NCBI RefSeq assembly: GCF_028372415.1
Contig: NC_092872.1
Coordinates: 17,388,479 to 17,452,478, forward strand
Source of the DNA: Notamacropus eugenii
Taxonomy: Eukaryota; Chordata; Mammalia; Diprotodontia; Macropodidae
Direction of reading: 5' to 3'
Length of the DNA stretch: 64,000 bases
Shown here in pieces: positions 1 to 11,784 of this stretch (positions within the stretch are counted from its first letter, which is position 1; every line of letters begins with the position of its first letter). A model generated the notes under the pieces. That model searched no databases. It saw only the letters and a list, made by a program, of their open reading frames with translations, and was not told the DNA's origin. A program made the position numbers and the translations under genes.

Positions 1-1454
1 TTTAACAAGCATTTCAAAAAACTTCTTAAAAGAGATATCTTCCATAGGAAGAGATCTCAAATAATCTTCTGATGCGACATCCAGAATCAATTATTTTCAG
101 ACTTCATGGATTGACCTTTCAATTTTGAGTGGAAATCACCATTTCCTATGGTTGCCTAATTTTTTTAACTTCCAAAATCTGAATTTTAATATCCTTTTAT
201 CTTTATGGAATTCAGAGAATTCAGGAATTTGTAATTCTTCAGAGTTGTTTCCCTTTTTTGCTTGTTTTAAATGATTAACCAAAATTTTTATTTTGATCAG
301 GACAACCTTGATGTTGTTTTGTTTTTCTTCTGGAGAATCTTTTTTTTTAATTTTGCTGTTTGAAAATTTAAATACACAATAAGAAAAGAAAAAGAAAATA
401 TAAACTAGAATATTAAAACAAATACAAAATGAGAAACAAAAAACATGTCATGCATAGCAGAATGTAAAATAAGATTCAAAACATAGAGGAAAAAATTTCT
501 TTTCTTTTTTATTTATTTTTAAAACAGTTTATAACAGATAAAGCAATTCAGACTTTTGGTCAGGTGATACATCATTTTAAAGCATTTACAATAAGGACAA
601 CAAAAGAATTTTTTTTAAACATTAACCAACTGAAACACAGATAGTATTTATGTTGTTAACTTCGCAAGCTCTTCACCTAATTGTCTCCACAGTATTACTA
701 AGAATTGTAGGACCCTAATTTAATGTTGTTGGTCTGAAGTCCTATGCATAATAGCTTAATTTTAGACAACCTCATATGTTCCCCTATCCATAATCTATAA
801 TTGAATACATCTGGTATTAAGCTTACAAACTTTTTCACTGTAGGAAATTGCCACCAATAGTAAGGACATTGCAGGGATACAATATCTCCCCAACTTCATG
901 TTAATTCCAGGCAGGATTAGATTATCCACTTGCATTCAATCAAGCTTGAAGTCTACCAGGTGTCAGTGGGGAAATTGAGTCAGGAGAATCCCACCTCAGC
1001 CCATGCTGAACAGCCGCTCTCCCACCCTTCCCTTGAGATCACTTATGCAGTTCATATCAGCATCTCACCAGCTTACTGGCATCATGAATTGGAGGCTCAG
1101 ATCGCCTTTCTTTCTACCCATACCTGGAGTTAGACTTAGAAGAGAAGTCATTTAATAGTCCCATAGCATCTAAAAATGGCGAATTTCAATAACCAGGTTT
1201 CAAATATGATTATAGTTTCACTTTGGCTAAGGAATATCTTTTGAGGCAAGTCTTAAGTGGCTTATACGTCTTTCTATACATGTTCTAGTTCCTGGTAAAT
1301 GGCAATCATAAAATCAAATTTGCCATTAAAACCTTGACTTTTCCCTCAATGCCAAATTTTACCCGAGGTTACTTTCCTCTAGGAAATTTAGACTGAAATT
1401 CCTTTCTCCAAACTAAAGATGTTATTGATTTATTCTCAGTAATTAATTCAGTCT
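1..1454. other. No recognised gene or repeat
   Basis: AT-rich sequence with short T and A runs. About 900-1140 is less AT-rich than its flanks and contains a 67-codon open frame, but I recognise no domain, motif or repeat family in it. Nothing here can be assigned with confidence. Confidence 0.5.
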
Positions 1455-4079
1455 ATTGTTTTAATACTAATTGCTTTTACCTCACTTTGTAACATGTCCA
1501 ATTTTTCTCCCCATCACTCTCCTCCCACCGTTTCCTAATACCTTGCATTCTGGTTACTCCTTCCCTCAATGTACCCTCCCCTCCACCCCACCTCACTCCT
1601 CTCCTATCCCCATCTTCTCTCTTTTCTTTCAGGGAAGGATGAATTTCCACAACCTATCCCTGTAGTTCTTATTTCCCGATTATATGCAATAAAAATTCTC
1701 AACATTAGTTACTAATACTTTGAATTCCAACTTCTCTCCCTCCCCTCCTCCCCAGCCCCACTGAGAAGGGAAGCAATTAAATACAGACTAAATATGTGTT
1801 GCTTTGCAAAAAACTTCCATAGTAATCATGTTGTATAATACTAATTATATTGCCCTCTGACCTACCCTATCACCCTTATTTTCCCCCCTACAATTGACCT
1901 TGTCCTTTCTTGAAAGTGCTTATTTCTAGTGACTCTCTTCTCCCATTTCTCCTCCCTTCTAACATTCGACTCTCTCCACTTGTCACCTCCTTTCCTACTT
2001 TCCTGTGGTGTATATAAGTTTTCACATCAAATTTAGTGAGCATGTTATTCCCTCCTTCAGCCACATGTGGGGAGAGTAGCTTTATTTCCCCCCTCTCCCC
2101 TTCTCCCTTTTTTCCTCCACTGAATAAGATTTTTCTTATTTCTTTTGTGGGTTATAGCCTACCCCATTTCATTACTCCCTTTCTCTTCCTGAAATTTTCC
2201 TCCTACACCCCTTAATTTTTATTTTATTTTATTTGTATGTGTGTGTGTGTGTATCATCTCTTCTGATATAACACACCCTATACTCTCTATCTCTCTATGC
2301 ATATGTGTGTGTGAGTGTATGTACAATCTCTCCAACTACCCAAATACTGAGAAAAGATTCAAGAGTTAAGCATATTTTCTTTTCATGTAGTAATGTAAAT
2401 AGTTCAGCTTTAGAGAGTCTTTTATGATTTTTCTTTTCTGTTTACCTTTTCATGCTTCTCTTGATTCTTGTCTTGGGAAGTCACATTTTTAAATACAGAT
2501 CTGGTCTTTTCCTTAACATGAAATCTTGAAACTTGTCTATATCACTGAATGACCATTTTTTTCCCTTGAAGTATTATATTCAGATTTTCTGGTTAGGTGA
2601 TGCTTAGCTTCAATCCCAGTTCCTTTGACTTCTGAAATATCCTACTCCAAACCCTTTGATCGCTTAATGTTGAAGCTGCCAGATCCTGTGTTATCCTGAT
2701 TGTATTTCCACAGTACTCAAATTGTTTCTTTCTAGCTGCTTGCAGTATTTTCTCCTTGATCTGAGAACTCTGAAATTTGGCAACAATGTTCCTAGGAGTT
2801 TCTCTGTTCAGGTTTCTTTCAGTAGGTGATCTATGAATTCTTTCATTATCCATTTTGCCCTCTGATTCTATAACATCAGAGCAGTTTTCCTTGATAATTT
2901 CATGGAAGATAATGTCTAGGTTCTTTTTTTGATCATGGCTTTCAGATAGTCGAATAATTTTTAAATTATTTCTCCTGGATCTATTTTCCTGGTCAGTTGT
3001 TTTTCCAATGAGTTGTTTCACATTATCTTCTATTTTTTCAAATTTTTGGTTTTGTTTACTAACTGCTTGGTTTAACTCATAATCATTCATTTCCCTGGAC
3101 TCAATACTCTCTTTCAATGAATTATTTTGTTCAGTGAGCTTTTGAACCTTCTCCTTCATTTGGCTTCATTGGCTTTTTGGACCTCTTTTTCCAATTGAGT
3201 TAGCCTCTTTTTAAAACTGCTATTTTCCTCAGTGTTTTTTTGGTTCTCCTTTAGTAAGCTGCTAACTTGATTTTTAAGGTCTTTTATTGCCTGAGCCAAG
3301 TTTAAGTCTCCTTTGGAGGCAGGGCTCTTGACTTCCTCTGACAGTATGCCTTTTTCTTCCTCATCTGAAAGAATGGGGGGAGACACCTGTTCCCCAAGAA
3401 AGTAACCTTCTATGGTCTTATTTTTTTCCCTTTTCTGAGCATTTTCCCAGTCAGTTACTTGACTTCTGAGTTTTCTCTCCACAACCACCTTGCCTCCAGT
3501 TCCACCCAGCCAGCACTTGGGGACTAAGATGCAAATGCTGCTTCCCAGCCTCAGAGCTTTCGTCCGGGATGGGGCTGCTATTCAGTGTGAGATTAGTTCC
3601 CATGGGGATTTTAGAGGAGACCTTCTACAATGGATTGAAGCTCCTGCCTGCTTTGGGAGCCTCTGTCTTCTGCTGCCTCCACTTCTGCCTTCACGAAGGG
3701 GCCTGAGTCATGGGGACACCCCACTCACCTCTCAGCCAGCCAAAAAGACCCTCTAACTGACCTTTGGCACCTGTGGATTGAGGGACCTGTGCTGATGCTG
3801 GAGATTCTGCCCCTGAAGCCTGCTCTGATCTGCTCCCCATGGTGCCACACGGCCAAGGCAGGGCTGGGCTCTGCTCTTGGTCCAGTGTGCAACAGACTTT
3901 TTGCATCAGCTTTTCTGGTCTCTTTGGAACAGAAATCTCCTCCACTCCATTGTTCTGTGGCTTCTACTGCTCTAGAATTTGCTGAGAGTTTTTCTTTACA
4001 GGTATTTTATGAGCTGTGGGGTGAGAGCTAAGCATCTGTGTATCTTTCTACTCTGCCATCTTGGCTCCCCCCCCCCCAA
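1455..4079 (-). mobile_element. HAL1-type (ORF2-less L1) retrotransposon, copy a
   Basis: Minus-strand element with the same architecture as the copy at 8945-11770. A 5' end at about 4070 carries the L1-style head (GAGCCAAGATGGCAG, minus strand), followed by a ~600-bp 5' UTR, an ORF1 remnant, and a pyrimidine-rich 3' region (plus-strand view) with a short TG tract near 2235-2255. No reverse transcriptase or endonuclease sequence lies between ORF1 and the 3' end, which is the defining HAL1 feature. The 3' terminus near 1455 is placed by alignment by eye to copy b. I found no convincing target-site duplication. The divergence and broken ORF1 indicate an old insertion. Confidence 0.85.
2450..3442 (-). 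pseudogene. HAL1 ORF1 (L1 ORF1p-like RNA-binding protein), broken
   Basis: Homologous to L1 ORF1p, the trimeric nucleic-acid chaperone. The N-terminal part carries TIEGYFLGEQ, matching copy b. A coiled coil follows (LTQLEKEVQKANEAK), then the RRM/CTD core with the hallmark stretches LENRSRR-like (QENRSRRNNLKI), PRNIVAKFQS and KILQAARKKQFEY. The reading frame changes near 3158 and again close to the expected start. A stop after KELGLKLSIT falls about 47 codons before the family's usual ...SREA end at 2450-2452. It is therefore non-functional. The start near 3442 is inferred from copy b. Confidence 0.8.
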
Positions 4080-5829
4080 TAAATTTCTATATTTAAATAA
4101 AATAAAATAAAATGGTGATGCACAAATTATCATAAACAAGAAGCATCCTTTAAGGATGCTTGATTGCCATTTCATTTTTGATCCAACATTGCCCAGTCTC
4201 GCTCTAGGTTCACATATTCTATCAGACCAAGCAAGGCATTGATCCCATTTTCCTGCTAAAGACAATTTTCTTGACATGGAATTATTCCCTTTTATAGTCA
4301 CCTTTGACTGTGTAACCCAAAATATCCAAACTCTCAGACTCAAGAAATGTCTACCAATGCTAGAAATGTTTTTCTGAGGATTGCTTATGCTCAGAAAAAC
4401 AAACAAATAAACAAAACCAAAAAAAAAAATACACCACCTCAAAAAGTTAACCAGAGGCTCAAGACATACCTAAACATGCCTCTGCTTTAATTGCTATATG
4501 TTTCTATCAGCCATGTTGAAAATGTGGGAGACAACAATGTTATCACTATTCCACTTCTTTAGGGAGAGTTTTGATGGGTTAGGAGTAAGAAAGTAAAATC
4601 AAGGAGGCAATCCTTTAATATGCACAGGGTGAGTTAATCTTATTTAATAGTCAATTCTCTCTGACAGCTTTCCTTTCACTCATCCTCTTTGTTCTCTCCT
4701 TTAGCTGTCATAGGGCAAAGAATCCATACAATGTTTGCATTGTCATCCCCAAAATACGTGCCCTTTAATGCTGAGTCCCATATTTCCTCTGATGTGGTTA
4801 AGGAACATGCTCTGAAATCCACGAAGTTATACTCTAAGTGGTACAGTTCTAAGGGGTTATTGTTTTCACTATGTGGTTTGAAAAATATATTGAGAATATA
4901 TAGGAAAACAGCACCACAAATGAGTCACTGAAATACCCCAGAAGAGAGAAGAGGAAGGGCAAATGAGAAATAATGATATTTGTGGCAGAATAAGAGGGAT
5001 ACAAGGAATAAGATGTGCCTGTTGCCTTTGGGATACTGTGAAGGGTAGACTCAGTATTCTACACTTAGGGTCTCTGTTTCTTAGCATATGGTACAAATTC
5101 AATAAATGATAAATAATCACCTATTAAATTATAGATAATCACCTTTGCAGAGACCACATTTCTAACATGGTTTTTCTCTCCTTCTAAAGCTGTATATTGT
5201 AAATGGCTTAAATATCACCATTTATGATAACAGGTGGGGGTTTGGAATTTTTTGCCGTCTCTTGAATTTTGAATGCTGTTCAGAACTGAATTATTGGTTG
5301 TTGATGCTCTTATCCCTATTCACATAGTCTCATATTTGGAAATCTGTTAGTGTTTATCAGTGCCTGCTCCCTTGTCACTGACACAGTTCCAATGGGTCAT
5401 AAGTGTAATACCAGAATGAAAGTGTCACCTTTGCAACAGAAATAGTTTAACTTTCCTCGGTGTAATATAATGAAAACAGCAAGAAGAAATTACCTCAGCT
5501 TTCTAACCATTATGACTAAACATCACTTTCCTGAGATGGCTTAGAAACATATTGTCTATGCTTTGTGTGTCTGTAACTCCAGGGATAGGTTCAGCACCAG
5601 GGTTTTGGAAGAAAAATTGTATAAAGCAACTTCTCTTGGTTTCACATAAAAAACAAAGGCTATTTGCTTTTGAAATTTGTCTCTAAGAGACAAAAAAATG
5701 GGAGTTGAAAAGGAAAAAGATAAGTATCATTTCCCTATGACAACAAATGACCAAAAAGAAAGCTGTGGTTATATAAGATTCTTAATATTTTAATAATAAG
5801 TTATTTTATTTTGAAGTAGTTAAGATTCA
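4080..5829. other. No recognised gene; A-rich tract and one small hairpin
   Basis: The HAL1-a 5' end is followed by AATAAAATAAAATAAAA (about 4098-4112). A second A-rich run lies at 4395-4430 and could be the tail of an unidentified retrocopy lying at 4113-4430. Within it, 4141-4161 is an inverted repeat with 10-bp arms (AAGCATCCTT / AAGGATGCTT) and a one-base centre. The rest, including an 80-codon open frame at 4689-4931, shows no recognisable similarity. Confidence 0.45.
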
Positions 5830-6896
5830 CAGATCCTCAGAGAAGGAAAGGAACTGAGGCTATCCCATTCTGCACATATTATGATAAAAATCTCCCAAAG
5901 AAGTAGTCACCTACCTATACCTAAAAATCTCCATTGAGAAGAATATGGTACCTTCCCATTATAGCATCCTATTATACCTTTGGATATCTCTAATTGTTGG
6001 CACATTTTTCTATATAAACTTAAATTGCCTTCTACTCACTGATCTCTTGGACCAGTCAGAACACTTCCAATTCCTCAACTATATGACAATTCTCTTACAT
6101 TTGAGAACAGTGATCACTTTAGCCTTACCTCTTAACAAAGTTTTCTACTCTTCACGCTAAATATTATTAATTCATTGAATCTGTTTGGATATGGTATGAT
6201 CTTGTCTTCACAATCTAAATTGCATCATTCAGTGTATAGAACTTCTCAGTTTGCCAAAGACTGGCCTAAAATATAGTGTCCAGAGCTAAAGTAAACACAC
6301 TGTTAGAGTGATGTGAACATGATAAAGTGAGGTGGGAATACTTCCTCTCAAATTGTAGATACAATGACCTTTTTTAAATATAGCCTAATACCATATTAGA
6401 TTGGTTGGCTGGGCTATCTCATTGCTTACTTCTGATATTATAACTGACTAAAAACTACAGATCTTTTTTTCAGATAAACTGCATCCAAATCATACTTTTC
6501 CCACATTGTAATGTGAAGTTGATTTTTTTGAGTCCAAATGCAGTATTTCATATTTATCCATAACACATTTCATTTTTTAGTTAAAACATTATATTCTTCC
6601 AAGAATTCTTTAGAATCCTGACACTATCATCTAAATATTTACTATTCTATCGAACTTCGTGCCACCAAACAATTTTAGAAGATGCCATGTGATGCCTTTT
6701 AAAAAGAACATTAAACAGCATAAGCCAAACCCAGATATCTGGGATACTCTGATTAGAAATCTACTTTCCAATTCTGATCATTTCAATCTACCCAAATATA
6801 CTTTCAATTGGTTCATATATCTCTCTTATAAATATACATAACATGATATATTTGTTAAAAGGTTTTGCTACAGTATCATTATGCTGCATCCATATC
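5830..6896 (-). mobile_element. L3/CR1-clade LINE relic, RT portion
   Basis: Plus-strand text matches the reverse complement of the old mammalian L3 (CR1 clade) reverse-transcriptase region: 'gtgtccagagctaaagtaaac', 'ctacagatcttttttt', 'gaagttgatttttttgagtcc', 'agaatcctgacactatcatc' and 'ttaaacagca' occur in the order expected for the CR1-like RT C-terminal half read backwards. The ORF is destroyed by many substitutions and indels. The relic resumes at 7931 beyond a nested L1. The left boundary is approximate. Identification rests on remembered family sequence and needs alignment to confirm. Confidence 0.6.
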
Positions 6897-7930
6897 ATTC
6901 TTTTTTTACTTTTTAAAATGCATTTAGTATTTTATTTTTCCAGTTACATGTAAAAATTAATATTCACTTTTAAAATTTTGAGATTCACATTTTCTCCCTT
7001 CCTTCCCCCCTGATTCCCCTTCACTGAGAAGGAAAGCAATTTAATATAAACTATACATGTGTAGTCATGCAAAACATGTCCATAATATGCATGTTGTGAA
7101 AGAAAACAGACCCCCCCAAAATCAAGAAAAAGTAAAGTAAAAAAATACATGTGCTTCAATCTGTATTCAGACAGCATCAATTCTTTCTCTGTGGATGGAA
7201 AGGATTTTTTATCCTAAGTCCTTCAGAGTTTTCTTGGATCATTGTATTGCTGAGAATAGTTAAGCCATTCACAGCAAATCATCTAATAATCTAGTTACTT
7301 TATATACAGTGCATTTCACTTTGCATCAGCTCACGTTAAGTCTGGACAGATTTTTCTGAGGTTATCCTGCTTATCATTTTTTATTGCACAGTAGTATTCA
7401 GTCATATTCATATATCACAATTTGTTGAGCCATTCTTCAATTGATGGACATTCCCTCGATTTCCTATTATTTGCCCTCAGAAAAGAGCTGTTATGAATAT
7501 GTTTGCACATATACGTCCTTATCCCTTTTTTTAAAAAAAATAAGTTATTTTGGGAAACAGACCCAGTAGTGGTATTGCTAACTCAGAGGGTATGCATGGT
7601 TTTATAGAACCAAATTGCTGTACATAATGGTTGAATCAGTTCACAACTCCATCAAGAGTACATTAATCTCTCATTTTTTTTCCACATCCCCTCCACCATT
7701 TCTCATATTCCTTTTCTTTCCTATTACCTAATCTAATATCTATGAAGTAGCACCTTAGAATTATTTTAATTTGCATTTCTCCAGTCAATAGTGAGTTGGA
7801 ACATTTTTATATGATTATAGATAGCTTTGAATGCTTTATCTAAAAACTGTTTTTATCTTTTGATCATTTATCATTTTTACAAAATACTCCAATTTTTTAC
7901 TTGACTCAGTTCTCTATGTAACACTTCTTT
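6897..7930 (-). mobile_element. 5'-truncated L1 nested in the L3 relic
   Basis: Minus-strand L1 3' end: the ORF2 C-terminus (plus-strand text 'cacaatttgttgagccattcttcaattgatgg') and a 3' UTR, beginning inside ORF2 near 7920. It aligns by eye with the fragment at 32985-33409, which shares the rare stretch 'gcttcaatctgtattcagacac/agc', and more distantly with the full-length L1s. L3 sequence runs up to one side and resumes on the other, so L1 inserted after L3. A short similarity at the two junctions (cattcttttt / cacttcttttt) may be the TSD but is not decisive. Confidence 0.8.
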
Positions 7931-8400
7931 TTCTACCAATTTATGAGTAATTTCAAGCAAAGAAATAAGGTTAATCTATCAGGATATTTTTCTTTATGAA
8001 GTGAATGTCATTTCTTTGTAATTACCATTTCTATTTCTAGATGTTCACTAACCATACTTTCAATAACATATTTTGTAATCTTATGAAGAATCAAAGCGAA
8101 GTTCACTGGACTCTATTTTCCTCACTCTATTCTTTTCTCATATTTACCTTCTTAAGCCTTCTACTATCATTCTGAAGATCACTAGCAAGAGCTCAGCTCA
8201 TGATATAGACTTATCAGTGGTAGCTAGGTATTGTTATTTTACTGTCTCCTTACTTATCTTGGTTATACCTCTTTATTACCTATTTTTCTTCTATTTTTGC
8301 CATCCTCAAATCATCCATCCCACCAGAGAAAACAAAGTAAGATTTGAGCACCTTTGCTCAAATGGAGAATGAAGGCATGCCAGTCTCTATGTTAGAAGTT
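7931..8400 (-). mobile_element. L3/CR1-clade LINE relic, upstream RT portion
   Basis: Continuation of the L3 relic interrupted at 6896. Recognisable reverse-complement L3 text includes 'gaaataaggttaatct', 'tagatgttcactaaccatac' and 'tgtctccttacttatcttgg', which precede the RT core in the sense direction. No open frame survives. The right boundary fades near 8350-8400. Confidence 0.6.
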
Positions 8401-8930
8401 ATATTTTTTCCATCCGCCAGAGGCTGTAAACTTAATCCCTTCTTTGAAACTACTTTTCCCTCTTTACAGTTTTTGAAACAAAAACAAAACTAGCACATTT
8501 GAGGGGTTATTCTTAGCTCCACAGCGACTTCTGAGACTTAGCAGTCCTGACAGTATTCTTCTAAGAACACATCACACATTTGTACTCATCGTGTTACTTT
8601 TGTATTCATTTTGCTTCTTTCTTATACTTCCATATTCTTCATATCTTAAAAAGTACATTTTTATTGATGCCTTCATCTTCAACACAGCTAAAGGCAAACT
8701 CTAAGTTCCTTTGTAATTTTCATTCTTCACCTTTCTCTCAGTCTTTCTGCTGGGAGCCAGACTTTAATTGTTCAATGTTAAATTGTCGTAATCACAAGAA
8801 TCTCTCCTCTACAATCTTCTCTCCAGGTGTGTTCTATACCCTCCTCTGGACATCTGCTTTCCTTGCTCAAGCTTTTGGACTGGTCTAGCACATAGGGCTC
8901 AAAAAACTTGATGTTTATTTCCTCTCTATT
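8401..8930. other. No recognised feature
   Basis: AT-rich DNA between the L3 relic and HAL1-b. It has a 102-codon open frame at 8580-8888, but its composition is unremarkable and I see no known domain. I do not call it a gene. Confidence 0.45.
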
Positions 8931-8944
8931 CTCAGGACATTTTC
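8931..8944. repeat. Left target-site duplication of HAL1-b
   Basis: CTCAGGACATTTTC here and CTCAGGATATTTTC at 11771-11784 flank HAL1-b exactly at its T-rich (3') and CTCCCCCC-ending (5') edges. There are 13 matches in 14 bp. Confidence 0.85.
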
Positions 8945-9805
8945 TTTACTTTAAAATTATTTTTTATTTTTATGTTTTTTAATTTTTTTAATTTATTTAT
9001 TTACTTTTTAACATTCATTTTCACAAAATTTTGGGTTCCAAATCTTCTCTCCATTTGTCCCCTCCTCCCACCCCAAAACACCAAGCATTCTGATTGCCCC
9101 TATCACCAATCTGCCCTCTCTTCTATCATCCCTCCCTTCCCTTGTTCCCATCTTCTCTTTTGTCCTGTAGGACCAGATAATTTCAATACCCCTTTACCTG
9201 TATTTCTTATTTCCTAGCAGCAAAAACAGAACTTGACAATTGTTCCTAAAACTTTGAGTTCCAACTTCGCCTCCTCCCTCCCTTCCCACCCATTCCCTTT
9301 GGAAGTCAAGCAATTCAATATAGTCCAAATCTGTGTAGTTTTGCAAATGACTTCCTTAGCAGTCGTGTTGTGTAAGATTAACTATATTTCCCTCCATTCT
9401 ATCCTGCCCCCCATTGCTTCTATTCTCTCTTTTGATCCTGTCCCTCCCCAAGAGTGCTGACTTCACATTGCTCCCTCCTCCCATTGCCCTCCGTTCCATC
9501 ATCCCCCCCACCCTTCTTATCCCCTTCTCCCCCACTTTCTTGTATTGTAAGATAGGTTTTCATACCAAAATGAGTGTGCATTTTATTCCTTTCTTTAGTG
9601 CAATGTGATGAGAGTAAACTTCATGTTTTTCTCTCACCTCCCCTCTTTTTCCCTCCACTAAAAAGTCTTTTGCTTGCCTCTTTTGTGAGAGATATTTTGC
9701 CCCATTCCATTTCTCCCTTTCTCCTCCCATTATACTTCTCTCTCACCCCTTAATTTCATTTTTTTAAAGATATGATCCCATCCTATTCAATTCACTCTGT
9801 GCTCT

Positions 9806-9812
9806 GTGTGTG

Positions 9813-9863
<51 letters not shown>
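9806..9863. repeat. (TG)n microsatellite inside HAL1-b
   Basis: Nearly pure TG dinucleotide run, interrupted once by 'gcatgtg' at its left end. It sits at the same place in the 3' region as the short TG tract of HAL1-a (2235-2255), so it is inherited from the element and has expanded. Confidence 0.95.
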
Positions 9864-9866
<3 letters not shown>

Positions 9867-9986
9867 CCCACACACTACCCAGATACTGAAAAGTTTCAAG
9901 AGTTACAAATATTGCCTTTCCATGTAGGAATGTAAACAGTTCAACTTTAGTAAGTCCCCTATGACTTCTCTTTGCTGTTTACCTTT

Positions 9987-11098
9987 TCATGCTTCTCTTG
10001 ATTCTTGTGTTTGAAAGTCAAATTTTCTTTTCAGCTCTGGTCTTTTCATCAAGAATGCTTGAAAGTCCTCTATTTCATTGAATGACCATTTTTTCCCCCT
10101 GAAATATTATACTCAGTTTTGCTGGGTAGGTGATTGTTGGTTTTAGTCCTAGTTCCTTTGACTTCTGGAATATCACATTCCACACCCTTCAATCCCTTAA
10201 TATAGAAGTTGCTAGATCTTGTGTTATCCTGATTGTATTTCCACAATATTTCAATTGCTTCTTTCTAGCTGCTTTCAGTATTTTCTCCTTGACCAGGGAA
10301 CTCTGGAATTTGGCCACAATGTTCCTAGGAGTTTCTCTTTTTGGATCTCTTTCAGGAGGTGATCAGTGGATTCCTCCAATACTTACTTTGCCCTCTGGTT
10401 CTAGAATCTCAGGGCAGTTTTCCTTGATAATTTCATGAAAGATGATGTCTAGGCTTTTTTTGATCATGGCTTTCAGGTAGGCCCATAATTTTTAAATTGT
10501 CTCTCCTGGATCTATTTTCCAGGTCAGTTGTTTTTCCAATGAGATGTTTCACATTATCTTCAATTTTTTCATTCTTTTGGTTTTGTTTTGTGATTTCTTG
10601 GTTTCTCATAAAGTCATTAACCTCCATCTGTTCCATTCTAATTTTGAAAGAATTATTTTCTTCAGTGAGCTTTTGAACCTCCTTTTCCATTTAGCTAATT
10701 CTGTTTTTTAAAGCATTCTTCTCCTCATTGGCTTTTGGAACCTCTTTTACCAATTGATTTAGCCTATTTTTCCAAGTGTTGTTTTGTTCAATATTTTTTT
10801 GGTTCTCCTTTAGCAAGGTGTCAACCTGCTTTTCATGCTTTTCTTAAATCTCTCTCATTTCTCTTCCTAGTTTTTCCTCCCCCTCTCTAACTTGATTTTC
10901 AAAATCCTTTTTGAGCTCTTCCATGGCCTGAGCCCACTGAATATTAATTTTGGATGTTTGGGATGCAGAAGCCTTGATTTCTATGTCTTTTCCTGATGGT
11001 AAGCATTGTTCTTCCTCACCAGCAAGGAAGGGAGGAGATATCTGTTCACCAAGAAAATAACCTTTTATGGTTGTATTTTTTCCCCCTTTTCTGGGCAT
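9987..11098 (-). pseudogene. HAL1-b ORF1 (L1 ORF1p-like), broken
   Basis: The start MPRKGGKNTTIKGYFLGEQ (M at 11098-11096) is followed by a charged stretch (MEELKKDFENQVREGEEK), then a 21-residue coiled-coil unit MEKEVQKLTEENNSFKIRME, the RRM/CTD markers TTDLENRSRRDNLKIMGLPE and, in other frames, the remaining CTD. The natural stop is at 9987-9989 after the typical ...ESREA ending. Breaks: a stop in the coiled coil at about 10844, another at about 10690, and a frameshift near 10433-10460. Family length is about 350 residues. Coding capacity is lost. Confidence 0.85.
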
Positions 11099-11770
11099 TT
11101 TCCCAGCCCATTTACTTGACTTCTGAGTATCCTCTCCACACACACCTTGCCTCCAGATCCGCCCTGGTAGCGCTTGGGGTCTGAGATTCAAATGCTGCTT
11201 CCCAACCTCAGGGCTTTAGGTAGGGGCAGGGCTCCTATTCAGTGTGAGATTAAGTTCAGGTGCTCAGGTGGGGCAGGGCAGCCACACGGGGCTCAGTTCC
11301 CTCAGGAGGTTTATGCAGAGAAAACAATGGATCAGAGCTCCTGCCTGCTTTGTGAGACCCTGTCCACTGCTTCCTCTGCTGCTGCCTCCCGAGGGGGCCA
11401 GAGTTATGGGGACATCCTGCTGCCCTCTTGGGGAGCTGAAAAGACCCTCTCACTGACCTTTGGCATCTGTGGGTGGAGGGACCTGCACTGCTGCTGGAGA
11501 TTCTGTCCTTGAAACCTGTATCGGATCCACTCCTCTCAGTGCTACATGGCCAGGGCAGGGCTTGGCTCTGTTCCGGGTCCAGTGCGCAATGGACCTTTGG
11601 TGTTGGTTTTTCAGGTCTCTCTGGAACAAAAATCTCCTCCACTCTGTTGTTCTGTGGCTTCTGCTGCTCCAGAATTTGTTAGGAGTTCTTCTTTACAGGT
11701 ATTTTATGGGCTGTGGGTTCAGAGCTAGCATATGTGTATCTTTCTACTCCACCACCTTGGCTCCTCCCCC

Positions 11771-11784
11771 CTCAGGATATTTTC
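11771..11784. repeat. Right target-site duplication of HAL1-b
   Basis: CTCAGGATATTTTC, pairing with 8931-8944 with one mismatch, directly after the HAL1-b 5' end. Confidence 0.85.

Larger units (their letters stand above)
8945..11770 (-). mobile_element. Complete HAL1 retrotransposon, copy b (no ORF2)
   Basis: Element of 2,826 bp between 14-bp target-site duplications. In sense order it has a 5' head with an L1-like motif (CCAAGGTGGTGG, degenerate), a ~670-bp 5' UTR, ORF1 (11098 to 9987), and a ~1 kb purine-rich 3' region containing a long (CA)n tract (sense strand) that ends in an A-rich tail at 8945. Because both termini are present and TSD-flanked, the absence of ORF2 is a property of the element, not a truncation. 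It must have been mobilised in trans by L1 proteins, as is known for HAL1s. Confidence 0.92.

Noticed and set aside
3490-4031. Overlapping open frames on both strands at 3.5-4.0 kb (likewise 11.2-11.9 kb and 47.0-47.7 kb)
   Set aside because: They lie in GC-richer HAL1 5' UTRs, occur in several frames at once, and show no shared conserved frame.
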